Assembly (NCBI GenBank): GCA_001510575.1
Contig: LNGK01000005.1
Coordinates: 2,363,234-2,427,233, forward strand
Source of the DNA: Knoxdaviesia capensis
Taxonomy: Eukaryota > Ascomycota > Sordariomycetes > Microascales > Gondwanamycetaceae
DNA length: 64,000 nt
Direction of reading: 5' to 3'
Part shown: positions 12,085-23,949 of the stretch, piece after piece
Layout: each line of letters begins with the position of its first letter
Position numbering within the stretch: position 1 is the first letter of the stretch
Notes under the pieces: generated by a model
What the model was told of the DNA's origin: nothing
The model's input: only the letters and a program-made list of their open reading frames with translations
Database searches by the model: none
Translations under genes and position numbers: made by a program

Positions 12085-12090
12085 TTTTTT
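12085..12090 (+). terminator. RNA polymerase III terminator
   Basis: A run of six T starts four bases after the tRNA discriminator base, the usual stop signal for polymerase III. Confidence 0.8.
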
Positions 12091-12577
12091 GGACTTTTTG
12101 GGTGCCTTGAAACCCTAATGTATAGGGTTGCATCGCATCTCCATGGCCACAACTATGCATACGCAAGCTCCCTCAATCAAGGCTCTGGGGAAAAGACCAC
12201 ACATCACCACATTTTCGTTCGTATCTTCTTCAGCTTCACTCGAATCTTTCCATTCTCAAGTTCTCCCTTCTAATTTTCTTGCCCTTTTTCTTCCCCCCTT
12301 TTGCTTACTAGAACCAGGCATTCTTCTTTAATTTTCTTCCTTTCAGTCATTCCAGCTCTTCTCATCTTCTACGCAGTACTATTTTAACTTGGTGTTAGTC
12401 TCTCCTTTTCAAGCGGACACAATACAATAATAGATAACCACTTTCTTTCGACACGCAATCTCTCCTCCCGTGTTCGTGTATCTCGACAGTTTCAATCTCT
12501 CCGATTGCCGCAACGTTCCCCCTTCTCGTAAAATTCTCCCTCCGCCACGATATGATAATCTCCATCCATAATCCACA
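12091..12577. other. Promoter and pyrimidine-rich leader of the SCY1-like gene
   Basis: The stretch is rich in CT tracts up to the ATG at 12578, as in many fungal 5' leaders. No further gene is seen. Confidence 0.5.
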
Positions 12578-15500
12578 ATGTTCGCCTCAGCGCTGAAGTC
12601 CATTTCGGCCACAAACATCACCGCAAACTACTCGATAGGCCAAACGGTCATATCGACTGCCGGGCCCTGGAAGATCTACGAAGCCAAGAAAAAGTCGACC
12701 GGCAAGGTATACAGCGTGTTTGTCTTTGACAAGAAGTCCCTGGAAGCTCATGGCAACTCCCTGGGGCGTGCGAGCGCCTCGTCGATGAAGCGCAGCCTCG
12801 AGGAGGTCGTCGAGCGTCTCAGGAAGGAGGCAAGCAGCCTGGCCAAGCTGCGCCATCCGAATATTCTTGAGTTGGTTGAGCCTGTGGAGGAAACCCGATC
12901 TGGAGGTCTCCAGTTCGTCACCGAGCCGGTAACGGCGTCACTGGCCGCGCTTCTCCAGGAGAAGGATGACCAGGACCGGTCCGGCGCATCTAGCACCACG
13001 CGATCTAGTCGCTACGTTACCGACGACGACGAAGGACGGTCGCGTAAGCGCGAGTTTGAGATTGACGAGCTGGAAATCCAGAAGGGCCTCCTCCAGATTA
13101 GCAAAGCTCTTGAGTTCCTTCATGAGAATGCCGGTCTCGTCCACGGAAACCTCACTCCCGATGCTATTCTCGTGAATGCCAAGGTGGGTTCTCGGCACCG
13201 TATTTTCTTTCCTTCTGCATGGATTGCAGTTGACTAACACTCGATGCCTCCGCTGGATAGTCCGACTGGAAAATTAGCGGGCTGTCGTTTTGCACCTCCG
13301 CCGAAGGCTCGAACAAACCCACATCAATCCCGCCCATTAACCTCTCCGAAGTTCTCAACGCCGACCCGCGACTCCCCCGCTCCGTCCAGCTAAACTTCGA
13401 CTACACATCCCCCGACTTTGTCCTAGACAACAATATCACTGCGGCGGCCGACATGTTCTCGCTTGGTCTGCTATGTATTGCCCTATACAACAGCCCCCAC
13501 CACTCGCCGATTGAAGCACACGCGAGCCTCTCGACATACAAGCGTGCGTTTGCTTCGCCTTCAACCATTCCCTCCCCGTCAAACGGCTTTCTCTCGTCCC
13601 AGCCGATTCCGCGCGATCTCGCCACCCATGTGCTGCCGAAGCTCATTACCCGCCGCCCCGCTCAGCGTATGACCTCCCGCGAGTTCCAGGAGAGTGAATA
13701 CTTTGACAACATTCTCGTGTCGACCATCCGCTTCCTCGACTCTTTCCCGGCCAAGTCCCCGAACGAGAAGAACGCGTTTCTGCGTGGCCTGAATAAAGTG
13801 CTGGAGTCGTTCCCCAAGTCTGTGCTGGAGAAGAAGATCCTGCCGGCGCTGCTCGAGGAGATGAAGGATAAGGAGCTGATCCCGCTGATCCTCCAAAACG
13901 TCTTTAAGATCATCGACCGTCTCCCAGCGTCGGCCGCCCGGCGCGCGTTTGGCGAAAAGGTGCGCCCGGTGCTGAAGGAGATTTTCGCCGGTGCGGTCGC
14001 AGCTTCGAAGCAGACACCAGAGAAGGAGCCGGCGCGAGATGCTGGCCTTATGGTGGTCATGGAGCAGCTGGCAACTATCTCCACCAACTGCTCTGGCAAA
14101 GAATTCAAGGATGGTAAGAATATCACCTTTGCCCTCTCATAGGTTCGCACAATTTTCTAACCCCTTACTCCCCTTTTTAGACATTTTGCCGATTTACATG
14201 GCCGCAATCGAATCTCCCACACATTCTCTCGTTGATTGCGCGCTCCGGGGCCTCTCGGTCGTTCTGGCAGTGCTGGACTTTACTACAATCAAAAATGAAG
14301 TTTTCCCCGTGGTCGCTACTATGTTTAGCAGGACCACGAGCCTGGCTATCAAGGTCCGTGGACTTCAGGCCTTTGTCGTGTTGTGCGGAGGATCCAATGA
14401 CTCCTCTACTGGACCTTCAAATGATGGTCTGGACGGTTTCGCCCCTGAGAGGAAGCGCACGTCGACTGCCTCAGTCCTGGACAAGTATACCATGCAAGAG
14501 AAGATCATTCCCCTGGTACGGGCCATCAAAACCAAGGAGCCGGCTGTTATGATGGCTGCTCTTAAAGTACTGCACGAGATTGGACATGTTGCCGACGGCG
14601 AGTTTGTGGCTATGGAGATCATCCCTCTGCTCTGGAGCATGAGCCTGGGCCCCCTACTCAACCTCCAGCAATTCCAGGCCTTCATGGATCTGATCCGGAC
14701 ACTCTCCAAGAGAGTCGAAGACGAGCAGATCAAAAAGCTACAGGGTCTCGGCGCTGGTGGCTTAGATCCGAGTGTGGCGGCCCCCAGCGAAGATTTCATG
14801 GCGTTTGGTGGGCTCACTGGTACGCAGTTCGACGCCACCAACGGCGGAGACGCGAATGATTTTGAAATGCTGGTAAAGGGCAAGGCTTCTGTTGGCGGCG
14901 GCAGCCTCTCTCCAGGGGGTATGACCGGCAGCAGCAACAATGGAGGCTGGGGCACGCCGCAGGTTATGACTCCGTCATTGACGCCCTCTAGTAGCTCGGC
15001 GACAACGCGGGCCAAGTCTCCCGGCCTCGGCGCGCAACGCCCGGCTCCGGCCTTCTCTTGGTCATCCCAATCCACCGACTCGGGCCCATCTGCTGGGGCG
15101 TCTTTTGCCAAGAAACAAGAAGCTGGCCTGCGCACAGTTACCCCCGATCTCGGCCGCTTTGAAGCTATGACCCCATCCAGTACGCAGTTCACTCAGCCTC
15201 TGCAGCCCATGAACATGGCCCAGGCGAGCAGTACCCCCTCTCCAGCAACGACAGCCAACCCATGGTCCTCGACCCCTCAAGCCCAAGCGCCATCAATGGC
15301 TTCTAGAATGAGCTCCGGGAGCACAGCTACCAACACGGCATTTGGCGGCATGTCGATGAACTCCATGGGCGGCTCTATGAATTCCGCAATGGGCGCAATG
15401 TCCCTCGGCGGAATGCAGAACCAGATGAGACCAGCAGCCGCGGCTGTTTCCTCCGCCGCATCGTCATTCTCTCTGCCGCCGCCCCCAGGTGTATCTAGCC

Positions 15501-15859
15501 CGTCGTCCAACCCGCTATCCAAGGCCTCCGGCTTCAGTCTGCCCCCACCACCCGGCGCTGGCATTACCGCAAACCCATGGGCCGCTTCAGCGGCAAACGC
15601 AACATCGATGGGTCACGGCCTCATGATGCAGGGTATTGCCACGGCTTCGTCGCTGCCGATTTCGAGCCAGAGGCCGTCCATGAATGCTGGAATGGGCGGT
15701 GCGGCTCCGACCATGGGATTCGGAATGATGGGGATGTCGGGCGTAAATGCCAATCCTATGGTGGGACTTGGCCAGCAGCAGCAACAACAACAGCAGCAGC
15801 AGCAGCAGCAGTTGAACTCTGGACGGTCGGGCTTGGCTAAGTATGACAGTCTCCTATAA
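12578..15859 (+). CDS. SCY1: SCY1-like pseudokinase with HEAT repeats
   Basis: Exons 12578-13183, 13261-14113 and 14181-15859 (introns of 77 and 67 bp) encode 1045 residues. The N-terminal 350 or so residues are a protein-kinase fold without catalytic residues: the usual HRD is replaced by VHGNL (LVHGNLTPDAIL) and the DFG position reads ISGLSF, so it is a pseudokinase. The helical middle (about 370-650) has HEAT-like repeats (for example LPIYMAAIESPTHSLVDCAL and VVATMFSRTTSLAIKVRGLQ). The C-terminal 350 residues are low-complexity Ser/Pro/Gly/Met-rich, with two FSLPPPPG motifs, NPW motifs and a 13-glutamine tract, and end in SGLAKYDSLL. This is the SCYL2/yeast Scy1 arrangement; animal relatives act in clathrin-linked membrane traffic. 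The NPW and acidic motifs may bind coat adaptors, which is inference. Confidence 0.9.
15773..15811 (+). repeat. CAG/CAA repeat coding for 13 glutamines
   Basis: Three CAG, three CAA and seven CAG codons in a row lie in the last exon of the SCY1-like gene (residues 1018-1030). The pure CAG run is a likely length polymorphism. Confidence 0.95.
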
Positions 15860-16427
15860 AACCTTCGAGGGGCGGCCAGATGGTTGGTCTTGGAAAAGTT
15901 GGTGTTGATGAAGTTATGAGTTCCTATAATCTACCCATGTTTCCTTTTTCACTCCAAGTTCATTCCTGGTGTCTCTCCTTTTTCTGCTTTCCATGTTTTG
16001 CATAGATAGGTACCCAAAACTGCTACTTGCCTGGTGGCTGGACAAGGTCATTCATACGGTTGGGTTTGGGGGCATTTTTTTCTGAGTTGCTCAGCGTTTG
16101 TTTATGATAGATCTCATGCAGAGAGTGGCGGGTGTTCCATTTCTTCTCATTTTTTCGCACGTCAATACAGAATACCCAACGAAAACAAGTCGCGACTTCG
16201 GAAAATCAGACGTATATTCATCTTGGAAGGGGGAAGAAAGTCAATGGTATAGACTTAGACGACCTAAAGTCTCGTAAACGTCCCTTTCTCTAGGGCTCTA
16301 CTTCATAAGAAAAAAAGCTGTGCTGGGGAGCGAGCGAGCAGTTCATACTCGATGCCAAAAGAAAGGACAAAAGAAAAAAAAAAGGGTGCAAGCAGAAACA
16401 GCTTCATTGTGAAGAGCATGGTGAACT
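15860..16427. other. Convergent intergenic region
   Basis: Between the stop codons of the SCY1-like gene (+) and Mcm10 (-) I see only AT-rich 3' ends, with an A-rich tract near 16365-16383. No gene is supported. Confidence 0.6.
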
Positions 16428-19078
16428 CTACTTTAAAATAATCAGATCGTCATCATCATCGAGCGTCACCTCGACCATTCCCGGCCGGAGTCGCCGCCCT
16501 GAACCGGGACCGCCACCTCCCGCGGCCCCGAGCTCCAGGCCCAAACTCTCGCGTCCAGCTTCCCGGATCCCCTTTTCCGTCACAAACCGTGTCTTCTTCT
16601 GAACCGGCTTCTCCAGATCGCGGCGGGACCCCGGGGCTCCCGCGAGCGCGGGGCGGCTTGAACCGAGTCTTGATCCGGGCGGGCTGGACACCACCGACGT
16701 GGCCGGCGTGGTGGAGGCCGCTGCCGCCGAGCTTGTGGGAGGCTGCGCTCCCGAGAGCTTCTCGCCTTCCTTCATGCGCGCAAGCTTGTCCCGCAAGTTG
16801 CTGCCCCAGCCGAATGCCGTCGACGCTGCACTCGAGGTCCGCGCATCGGCGGTGGAGCTGCTGTTCGTAGTAGCAGTCGACTGCGAGCTACCGGGCCGCT
16901 TGCGCTTGATTGAGCCGAGGTGGATGACGTGGTCCTTTCCACGCGGTCCGATCAGGCCCAGAGCACGCGCATCTAACGGTGTTGGCTCCGGCTCGGCGGA
17001 GCCGTTCGCCTGGGCCGTGGTGGCCCGGCTGCGCATGTATTCGGCGCCAGCACCGGTGCCCACGGCTCCCAGCTTCTTCATAAACTCAGTCTCTCGCTCC
17101 TTGGTCGCCAGCTTCCGCTTGATTGCCTCCTCGCGCTCGCGGCGGTCAGCGACGCCGTCGATCAAGTCGGCCGCGCTTACGGATTTGCTGACGAACCAGT
17201 GCGAGTGCGTATAGGCGTCGTAGTTGTTTGAATCGCCAGCAAACGATCCCGCGTCGCCACGAGCATAGTCGCCTCCTCGACCACCACCACGACCGCGGCC
17301 AAATCCTCCCCGTCCACCCCGGCCACCGCCACGGTCCCGAGAACCGCTGCCGCCAAAACCTGCCGTGCTATTGACTTCCATGCGCTTGCCGCGCTGGAAG
17401 GTGACAGCTTCGTTCACGTGGAACTGACAGTACTCGGTACGGCGCTTGTTGATCCATGAGGAACAGGTGCTTCCATCCTTCTTTGTGGCCTTGCACCGCC
17501 CGAGGTGACGAGCCGTGCCGATCTCGAGGATGGCATCACAATCCGAGTTGATCGCCAGGCTGAACCGGCCCGTATCGGTCTGTCCAGGCCGCGGAGGCAT
17601 GACATTGGGATTGAGGATGGCAATCACCGTACCTTCGGACAGTTTCCAAAAGCGCGTGAAGCCCGAGTCAAACAAGAACAACTCAAGCTCGTACTCAAGG
17701 TCAACGAGCTTGATGACCATGAACTTCCCTCGCTCCTCATGGCGCTTCTTTCTCAGGGCTGCTGCATCCTCTTTGTGTGATAACGGGTCGGACTTTGAGG
17801 CAATGATGCCGAAAACGACGATATCCTGCTCAACTTCGGGGAGCAAGAAGGCAGGCGCTTTCACATCGCGGAGAAGATCTTTGATACTGAGCATTTTCAT
17901 TGCAGAGATCTGGCGGGCAAGTACTGCATGTGGAATGATGCGGTTCTCAAGGTGGAAGGATGAGAACGGTTCGAATGAGGCGCTCGATTCGTCCTCTGCG
18001 GCCACTTTCGAAAATTCTGCGACCTTTTTCTTCGGTGGAATGGCTGTACCGAGGACCTCGTCGCGAGAGAACTGGGGCACCACTGTGGGCTCATCGGGGA
18101 TTTGCACCACGTTGGACTTGTAGTTCTCCATCTCCTGTTGCGAAATATTGAAAGCATTTGAGCGCGCGCGCTTGATGCGCTCCTGACGCTCAAGCTTGTC
18201 GGATTCGTTTGACCTGGCCGCCGCCAATCGTTCGTTGAAGCTCAACGGCCGGTTCTGCGGCTGTAATGCAGCTTCTGACGATGTGTGTCCGTTGTCTCCG
18301 CTCGCTGTCCGTGCCGTCCGGAGAAACCCAACAGTTCCGGTCGCAGCAGCGGTTGATGCTCCGTATGTTCCGCGTAGACTTGGTGCACGTTTGAGCGAAA
18401 CATCCTTCGCTTTCAGGCCCTTGTCAATGCCCAGTAAAACTCTCGTCGGTGAAGACTGGGCCGGTGGAGCTTGGACTTTTCTAACTGGAGATACCGGAAC
18501 CTCAACGATACTTTGTGCGGGGGCTTGGGCTCGGGATTGCGACCGCGAGGCCGCCTGAGATCGATGTTCGTCGAGGGTAGTAGTAGCTGAACGAGACTCG
18601 GCTCTCGATATCGGGGCAGATGGTGCTAAGAAGCCGGAAACGGCTGCATTTGCTGCTTGTTTCTTTTGTAGTTGCTTGAGTTTCAACCGGGCTTGGATTT
18701 CCTGGAGCTTGAGTTGCAAAGTCTCCTCATCGTCGTCTTCATCCATATCGTCGATACCGGCAGTCCGGTCAAAGGATGCTTGGATTATGCGGCGGGGTGG
18801 CGTCGGGACTGCTCGTCGGGCCCGTGATGGAGACGGAGACGGAGATTGTGATTCCAGTTGTCTGAGGCGTTCGCGGCCTCCAGGAGTGCTTAGGAGAACT
18901 TCATGGGGAGATCGAGGTGGCCAATGAGGCTCTTCAGTGTGTCGGGCTATAATGCAGACAATAGAGCCACGAAACAGGTTAGACAGATAGAGATCGAGGA
19001 GGATTGGGTACGAAAAAGGTTGGGATGCGGTTTGTTCCAGAGGGAAACAGAAAGGCAAAAGGACGTACTGGTAGGCAT
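16428..19078 (-). CDS. MCM10: DNA replication factor Mcm10
   Basis: Mcm10 binds the MCM2-7/CMG helicase and polymerase alpha-primase and is needed to activate replication origins. The core is clear: an OB fold from about residue 350 (SIKDLLRDVKAPAF... to NPNVMPPR) followed by the Mcm10-type zinc finger with ligands C488, C498, C510 and H513 (C-X9-C-X11-C-X2-H). N-terminal to it is a coiled, Gln/Lys-rich segment (LQEIQARLKLKQLQKKQ) suited to oligomerisation. A Gly/Arg-rich stretch follows the finger (RGGRGGFGRGRGGGRGG), and the tail is disordered with an acidic DDDDD end. A tiny first exon (19069-19078, MPT plus one base) joins exon 16428-18946 across a 122-bp intron with a CTAAC branch site; the large exon stays open upstream into the intron, so a start inside it would be an artefact. 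The spliced protein has 842 residues. The first exon is less sure than the rest. Confidence 0.9.
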
Positions 19079-19876
19079 ATCAAGGTTGATTGCATGGATG
19101 TTGTTGACACCCAGGGCAACAACTTTTGTGCAGGTCCGACGTCGTCGGCATACGGTCTCACGGCGTGCTTTTCCCTTGAATGGGCTCTCTATGAGATCGA
19201 AACCACAGGCAAGACACAGTGAATGTAGTGAGTATAACGGCAAAATGATACTGGATAATCACAACCGGGACCTAGTACTGCAAGGATATATCGTATTGGA
19301 CCCTTCACTGTCGTTTCGAAGAAATCGCCAACGTTGATCTCACCGAGACTCGTCGATACACATTCGGCCACGTGATCAACATTCACTCTCAAATCAACGA
19401 GATCAGATCTTCGCTAACCGGAGAGAAGATGAAATAATGAATATGAGATATGATGCTTGTTCTCTAACGTCGTCTTCGACGTCTCGCAAACATGCCGTGA
19501 AGTCGAAAAATCCAAGGGAATCAATATCCGGGTATTCCACGGATAAAATATAAAACACTTACTGAGGGAAGCTTGAAAAGGAAAGTGTCATAGTCATGCC
19601 CGGGACTTGTAATACGCGATAACCCTAGATAACCAAACGCGCGGATTTGGGGAAATTTCCAGGGCCGACGCGTTAACGCGTTTTGGCAGTATTAGTAGTT
19701 TTGGTCTTTTGAGTGGTGCTCAGAAGTTGGTCCTTGTCGATGTTGAAGATCTCGGCTGACTGAAGCAGCTTCTTTCTGCACTACAAACAACTCTTTCTCG
19801 TTGAATGACTCCTGCAACTTTGTTCCATCCTGAACTGCACATCTCACTATCCATCCACATCTTTGCCCACCATCCA
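19079..19876. other. Divergent promoter region, Mcm10 / RNase H2 subunit B
   Basis: About 800 bp separate the two divergent start codons. Apart from the ACGCGT palindrome listed separately, an ACGCGCGG motif lies near 19637. Short open frames here show no protein motifs. Confidence 0.55.
19668..19681. promoter_or_regulatory. Paired MluI cell-cycle boxes (MCB)
   Basis: ACGCGTTAACGCGT is a perfect 14-bp palindrome holding two ACGCGT boxes, the known target of the MBF/Mbp1-Swi6 G1/S factor. It lies about 200 bp before the RNase H2 subunit B start and 590 bp before the Mcm10 start. Both proteins serve DNA replication, so use as a shared S-phase element is a sound inference but untested. Confidence 0.6.
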
Positions 19877-21196
19877 ATGGCTCGGACACGCTCCACCAAG
19901 CCCGCAGCCTCCGGCTCAACCTCATCGTCCAAATCCGAAAGCACAGCTTCAAAATACTCGCTGCCCGATCCCCCCACCAAGCCTCGCCATGTGTTCATCC
20001 TTCCCCGTAAGGCTTCACCAGAATCCCGGATAGTGACCCTTCCACATCCGCGGACATCCAAGCCGTCGCGCTTTCTGGTATGCCCGCAATCAGGAGTCTA
20101 CGAGTTCACCAAGTTCTCGCCGCCGTCCGACGCGCCTCGATCATGGCTATTCCAGTATAACAACTCCAGCACAGGCGATATGGACCTTTGTGAAGACGCC
20201 GATATGTTCGTAGCTACAGCTGTCGACCCGGTGTTTCTCGTTCTCCCGAGCCTGTGGGCGCCGGCTTCCAATCGCGATTCTAAGAAACGCTTCCTGTCCA
20301 GCGACGACCACTTCGACAACCTCCCGCAAGAACACTCACATCTCCATCATATCTTACAATGGCCGGAACTACGCAAGACTCTAGAAGCCAGGATGGAGGC
20401 GATATGCGACACGGTCGAGGCTGGAGACGAGAAAATGTATAGACTGAGCGAGAGCTTGCTCCTGAATCTGGTTCTTACAAAGGCTCAAAAGCTTGCGAAG
20501 GATGGCCTGCCACCAAGTCTAGAGGAGAAGTTTGTTTCCAAAGCGCTTGAAGCCCCTATCCAGGTTCAAAAAAGAACAGATCTCCCCGGAGTCATCGCAC
20601 CAGCAGAGCCTGCGCCTGCCGAATCCAGCGCATCGACACCTGCAGCAACCCAGTCTACCACCGACAGTCAGATCACTGCCGCCAGTGCGTCTGCATCTTT
20701 TGTCTCCGATGCAGGCACTGAAGCCACGTCAATAGCTGAAGAAGACGGTACTGGTAGTACCCCAACACCCGCCGTGGGGCCACCCAGTGAGATTGTTGCT
20801 CTTCAACGGCTACGGGTGGCCTTTGACCTCATCTGCTCGCGGTATATCGCCCCGGCTACAACGGCGCAACTCAAGCAAACCCTTCAGTCACTCATATCCG
20901 ATGCCACGAAAAAGTCTTCCACGACCGGCTCTGGCCGGATCGACTTCACCCCGCTAGATACATACATGGAAACCCTGGCCAAGCTACGTGCAGAGGCACT
21001 GTCGTCACGGTCTGTGAACGACTTCTCGCGCAAGCATATGATGGATGAAGAGTTTGAGGACACCCGAATGGCAAAAAAACAAAAGGAGGATGAAGAGAAG
21101 AAACGCAAGGCCCAGGAAAGCCGCGGGGTGCGGAATCTGAAGAAGGTGAATACTTCAGGAATGATGAAGCTTAGCCACTTTTTCAAGAAGACTTAG
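19877..21196 (+). CDS. RNH202: Ribonuclease H2 subunit B
   Basis: RNase H2 removes ribonucleotides from DNA and RNA in hybrids; subunit B is a structural part of the trimer and in many species links it to PCNA. The single exon encodes 439 residues from the ATG at 19877, which begins the usual basic Ser/Thr-rich N-terminus. An upstream in-frame ATG at 19805 would add 24 residues without family character. Family features include an N-terminal beta domain (RHVFILPRK, LPHPRTSKPSRFLV, YEFTKFSPP, RSWLFQ), then DMFVATAVDPVFLVLPSLW, and a helical part with FLSSDDHF. The C-terminus is rich in Lys/Glu and ends KLSHFFKKT, which looks like a PIP box (PCNA-binding, MMKLSHFF). The middle (about 250-320) is a disordered Ala/Ser/Thr linker. 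Confidence 0.85.
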   Translation: MARTRSTKPAASGSTSSSKSESTASKYSLPDPPTKPRHVFILPRKASPESRIVTLPHPRTSKPSRFLVCPQSGVYEFTKFSPPSDAPRSWLFQYNNSSTGDMDLCEDADMFVATAVDPVFLVLPSLWAPASNRDSKKRFLSSDDHFDNLPQEHSHLHHILQWPELRKTLEARMEAICDTVEAGDEKMYRLSESLLLNLVLTKAQKLAKDGLPPSLEEKFVSKALEAPIQVQKRTDLPGVIAPAEPAPAESSASTPAATQSTTDSQITAASASASFVSDAGTEATSIAEEDGTGSTPTPAVGPPSEIVALQRLRVAFDLICSRYIAPATTAQLKQTLQSLISDATKKSSTTGSGRIDFTPLDTYMETLAKLRAEALSSRSVNDFSRKHMMDEEFEDTRMAKKQKEDEEKKRKAQESRGVRNLKKVNTSGMMKLSHFFKKT

Positions 21197-21444
21197 GAGC
21201 CAAACGCAGCAGTTTTCTGTTCATCTGGGATGCCAAATGGAATGTAATCGATGGTTATGGGTATGGGTATGGAGTTTGTTGGCGCATGAACTGGTTCGAA
21301 TTCAAGGTTACAGATTTAATTGAGTGCTCATGAACTGCAAACTCGTTTCTTGAATGTGATATTTCTGTCTTGACTGGCAGGTATCTAGACAATCTCAGTC
21401 TGAAAGGACGCCATAAGAATCGGGAATTGTTGTTACTGGAGGCA

Positions 21445-22298
21445 CTATCGTGTACCTCTCACGCGGCCGCCTCTTGATGTCCCGCTTCCCCGCTCAGTCC
21501 CTGAAGACGATCCACGGGCAACGCCAGACCGGGATGCAGAAAGAGCTGAAGCGCTCCTCGACGCTGCTATCCTAGACGTCGTAGATCGAGTCACCGAGCC
21601 GGCGGTGGCTACGCGACCACGGCCGGCGATCCGACTTGTCCCCACGCCGCGAGACCCAGTACCCCGTGAACTTGATGCCGTGCTGCCGCCGGTCAAGCGC
21701 TGGCGCTGCTCGTCTTCCTCCTGTTTCCGCCGCGCGGCATCCCGCCTCCGTTCCTCTTCGGCAGCTCTACGCTCGGCCGCCTGCTGTTTCTGGCGAGCTT
21801 CGTTTTCGGCTTCGGCAAGGTCTTGGCTCGCGCCTTTCCACTGGGGGTCGAGAATCAGGCGCTGGTTGTGTTCGGCTTGGGAGAGCATTCGCGTCCATGT
21901 GTCGAGAAGCGTAGAGGCATTGGATACAGTAGATGAGACAGTCTGTAAAAGGAGCGTGAACACAGTGTGAAAGGTCAGTCAGTGGCCGTAGTCAAACGAA
22001 GGGCATATACATGTTGGCTGATTGGGAGAACACTCACCTCCATGTTTCCTCTGGTGTGAGTCAACGAGGCGAGAGCTCCCTCAATAACCCGGTTTATGCG
22101 GCGGACTCCTGCGAGTTCCTGTCGCAAAGAGGCTTCGTGATCATATGGAGCTCCCGGTTGGCCCATTGGCGTCTTAGGCGTCTTGGGGGTCTTGGGAGTC
22201 TTTGGGGTTTTCGGCCGCTCCACGAGGGGCGTTTCCCCAGTCTCTCTAGGGGACGCCCATACGTCCTCGGTAATGGAATCGTCGCCGGGGTCGGCCAT
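21445..22298 (-). CDS. DUO1: DASH complex subunit Duo1
   Basis: Duo1 is a component of the fungal DASH/Dam1 ring that couples kinetochores to spindle microtubules. Exons 22298-22038 and 21942-21445 (95-bp intron, donor GTGAGT) encode 252 residues. The conserved core spans the junction: ELAGVRRINRVIEGALASL, then NME joined to TVSSTVSNASTLLDTWTRML and QAEHNQRLILDPQWKGASQD. A charged coiled-coil (about 130-165) follows, and the tail is Ser/Arg/Gly-rich and basic, as in other Duo1 proteins. The N-terminus has a KTP repeat (five copies in a row, 22164-22208), whose TP sites could be CDK targets. It converges on RNase H2 subunit B, with only about 250 bp between stops. Confidence 0.88.
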
Positions 22299-23021
22299 TT
22301 TTTGTGCTCAGAGAATGAGAGATCTGTTGTGAGGGTCGGATTAGACTTGGCCAGCTGGCTCAAGGACACTCAGGCTAGATGCGTTTCCAGTGGCACGGCC
22401 GATTTTGTTGGTCAGATGAGGAGGGGCAATAGCCAGCGAAGCAAACAACAAGGAGTCAAGGTGACACTGCCTTTGGGTGGTACGTGGGTCGTGGTAAGGA
22501 TCAACAGGATAAACAAACGGCCCAGTTTGAAGGCGGTTTGGCCAAACAGATAGAGGATTTCTGGCCAAGTCACATTGAGACGCGGGGTGGGCTTGGTGAG
22601 GATGGTCAGACACAGGGGTGAGGAGCCGTTCGTTCTCCACGCTCAGGGTCCGGATATGAGACTTGTATCCAGGATAATGCACGGTGACGTGATTAGTTCA
22701 TGGTAACGCAGTTGGTGATGCCGAGAAGCCCTGATCTCTCGCTATATTTCGTGGTCCCAGAATCATGCTTCTGTCGCAAGAAATCTCCGACTCAAGCATT
22801 CGCGATCATCCATGGCTAGCTGTCTAGTAGAATAGAGAGCCAAAATTTAGTGGCATTGATTAGATACGCTTGTACCAGTACATTTAAAGATCGCCGTCAC
22901 AGCAGAACCGACACGCACAACCCAGACTTACATGTCGTGGTACATACTCACCAGGAACAGAAAAATCAAGAGCTGCCATGGTCGCTTATTGGTTGGCCAT
23001 CTCAACACACTAACGCGAAAC

Positions 23022-23033
23022 TGGCGCGCGCCA
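23022..23033. promoter_or_regulatory. GC-rich palindrome, possible E2F/MBF-like site
   Basis: TGGCGCGCGCCA is a perfect 12-bp palindrome resembling the GGCGC core used by E2F-type and MBF-type factors. An ATTGG (inverted CCAAT) lies just upstream at about 22988. Function is inference. Confidence 0.35.
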
Positions 23034-23048
23034 CGTCTGGAGCGATTA

Positions 23049-23054
23049 ACGCGT
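23049..23054. promoter_or_regulatory. MCB-type ACGCGT box
   Basis: A single ACGCGT lies 16 bp from the GC-rich palindrome, about 750 bp before Duo1 and 950 bp before the gene at 23996. Together they resemble a G1/S control element. Confidence 0.35.
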
Positions 23055-23812
23055 AAACCACATGAAGTTGTCAACAACCAACCATCCCTGAAACTTCAAC
23101 TCTTGAGCTGGCATGGAACCTCACGGGCCCACTCAAGTTGGAGTCAAGGCCACTATAATGGCCCTGATGGGGCTCATAGAGCGGCTGCTATAGTGGGCCA
23201 AAGGCCTGGGGGAGCATAAGAAAACACCCTAAATTTCAAAATGCAACACTGAGCTAGGTTTTTCACTTCTAAAAACACTCTTGCAGGAATAGGTACCAGG
23301 CAATTCTCTCATAATTGATAGTCAAGCATATCGTAGAGGTACCAAACACACAATGAATATATATCTAAGGTACGTGATAAGAGCTCTGTCAATAACATTA
23401 AAAGCCGAAATGCTATATTTGTGCATGTATCAGAGTGCTCTATAAAAAAACAAAAACAAAAAGGCATTCAGATATAGATATCGGTAAAATTATAGGTACC
23501 TCCTGGATTGATTACTACGTACATCCCATATTACCGGCTAAATATGTACCTAAAAGCTTCTTATCGTATTTTCCCAGCCTCCCGACCAATTTTTTTTTTC
23601 CCTGCCCGTCCCATGTCCTCCCTCCAGTATTCCCCTTCGTTTCTCCTTCTTCCACTTCCAACTTTCCCTGCTTCAAACTTTTTTTTCCTTTCGTTTTTTT
23701 CTTTTCCATCCTCCACCCCCAATCGACTTTTACTACTTTATTCAATATCGTGTTAAAAGTTTTTTATTATTCGTTTATTAAGATTCAATTAGGGTTGAAT
23801 CTTATTTCTCAT

Positions 23813-23949
23813 GTAAGTTATCTCTCCTTTTATTTCTTCTTTCTTTCCATCATCGTTTGCTAGTACCATCGCAATTGCCATCACCTTAGTATTATCGTTC
23901 AACCTTCCTTGGACCTTCTCTAACCTCACACTCATTCCACTGTTCATAG
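23813..23949 (+). other. Predicted intron in the 5' leader of the gene at 23996
   Basis: A consensus donor GTAAGT at 23813, a CTAACC branch site near 23919 and a TTCATAG acceptor ending at 23949 outline a 137-bp intron 46 bases before the ATG. Only transcript data can confirm it. Confidence 0.4.
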
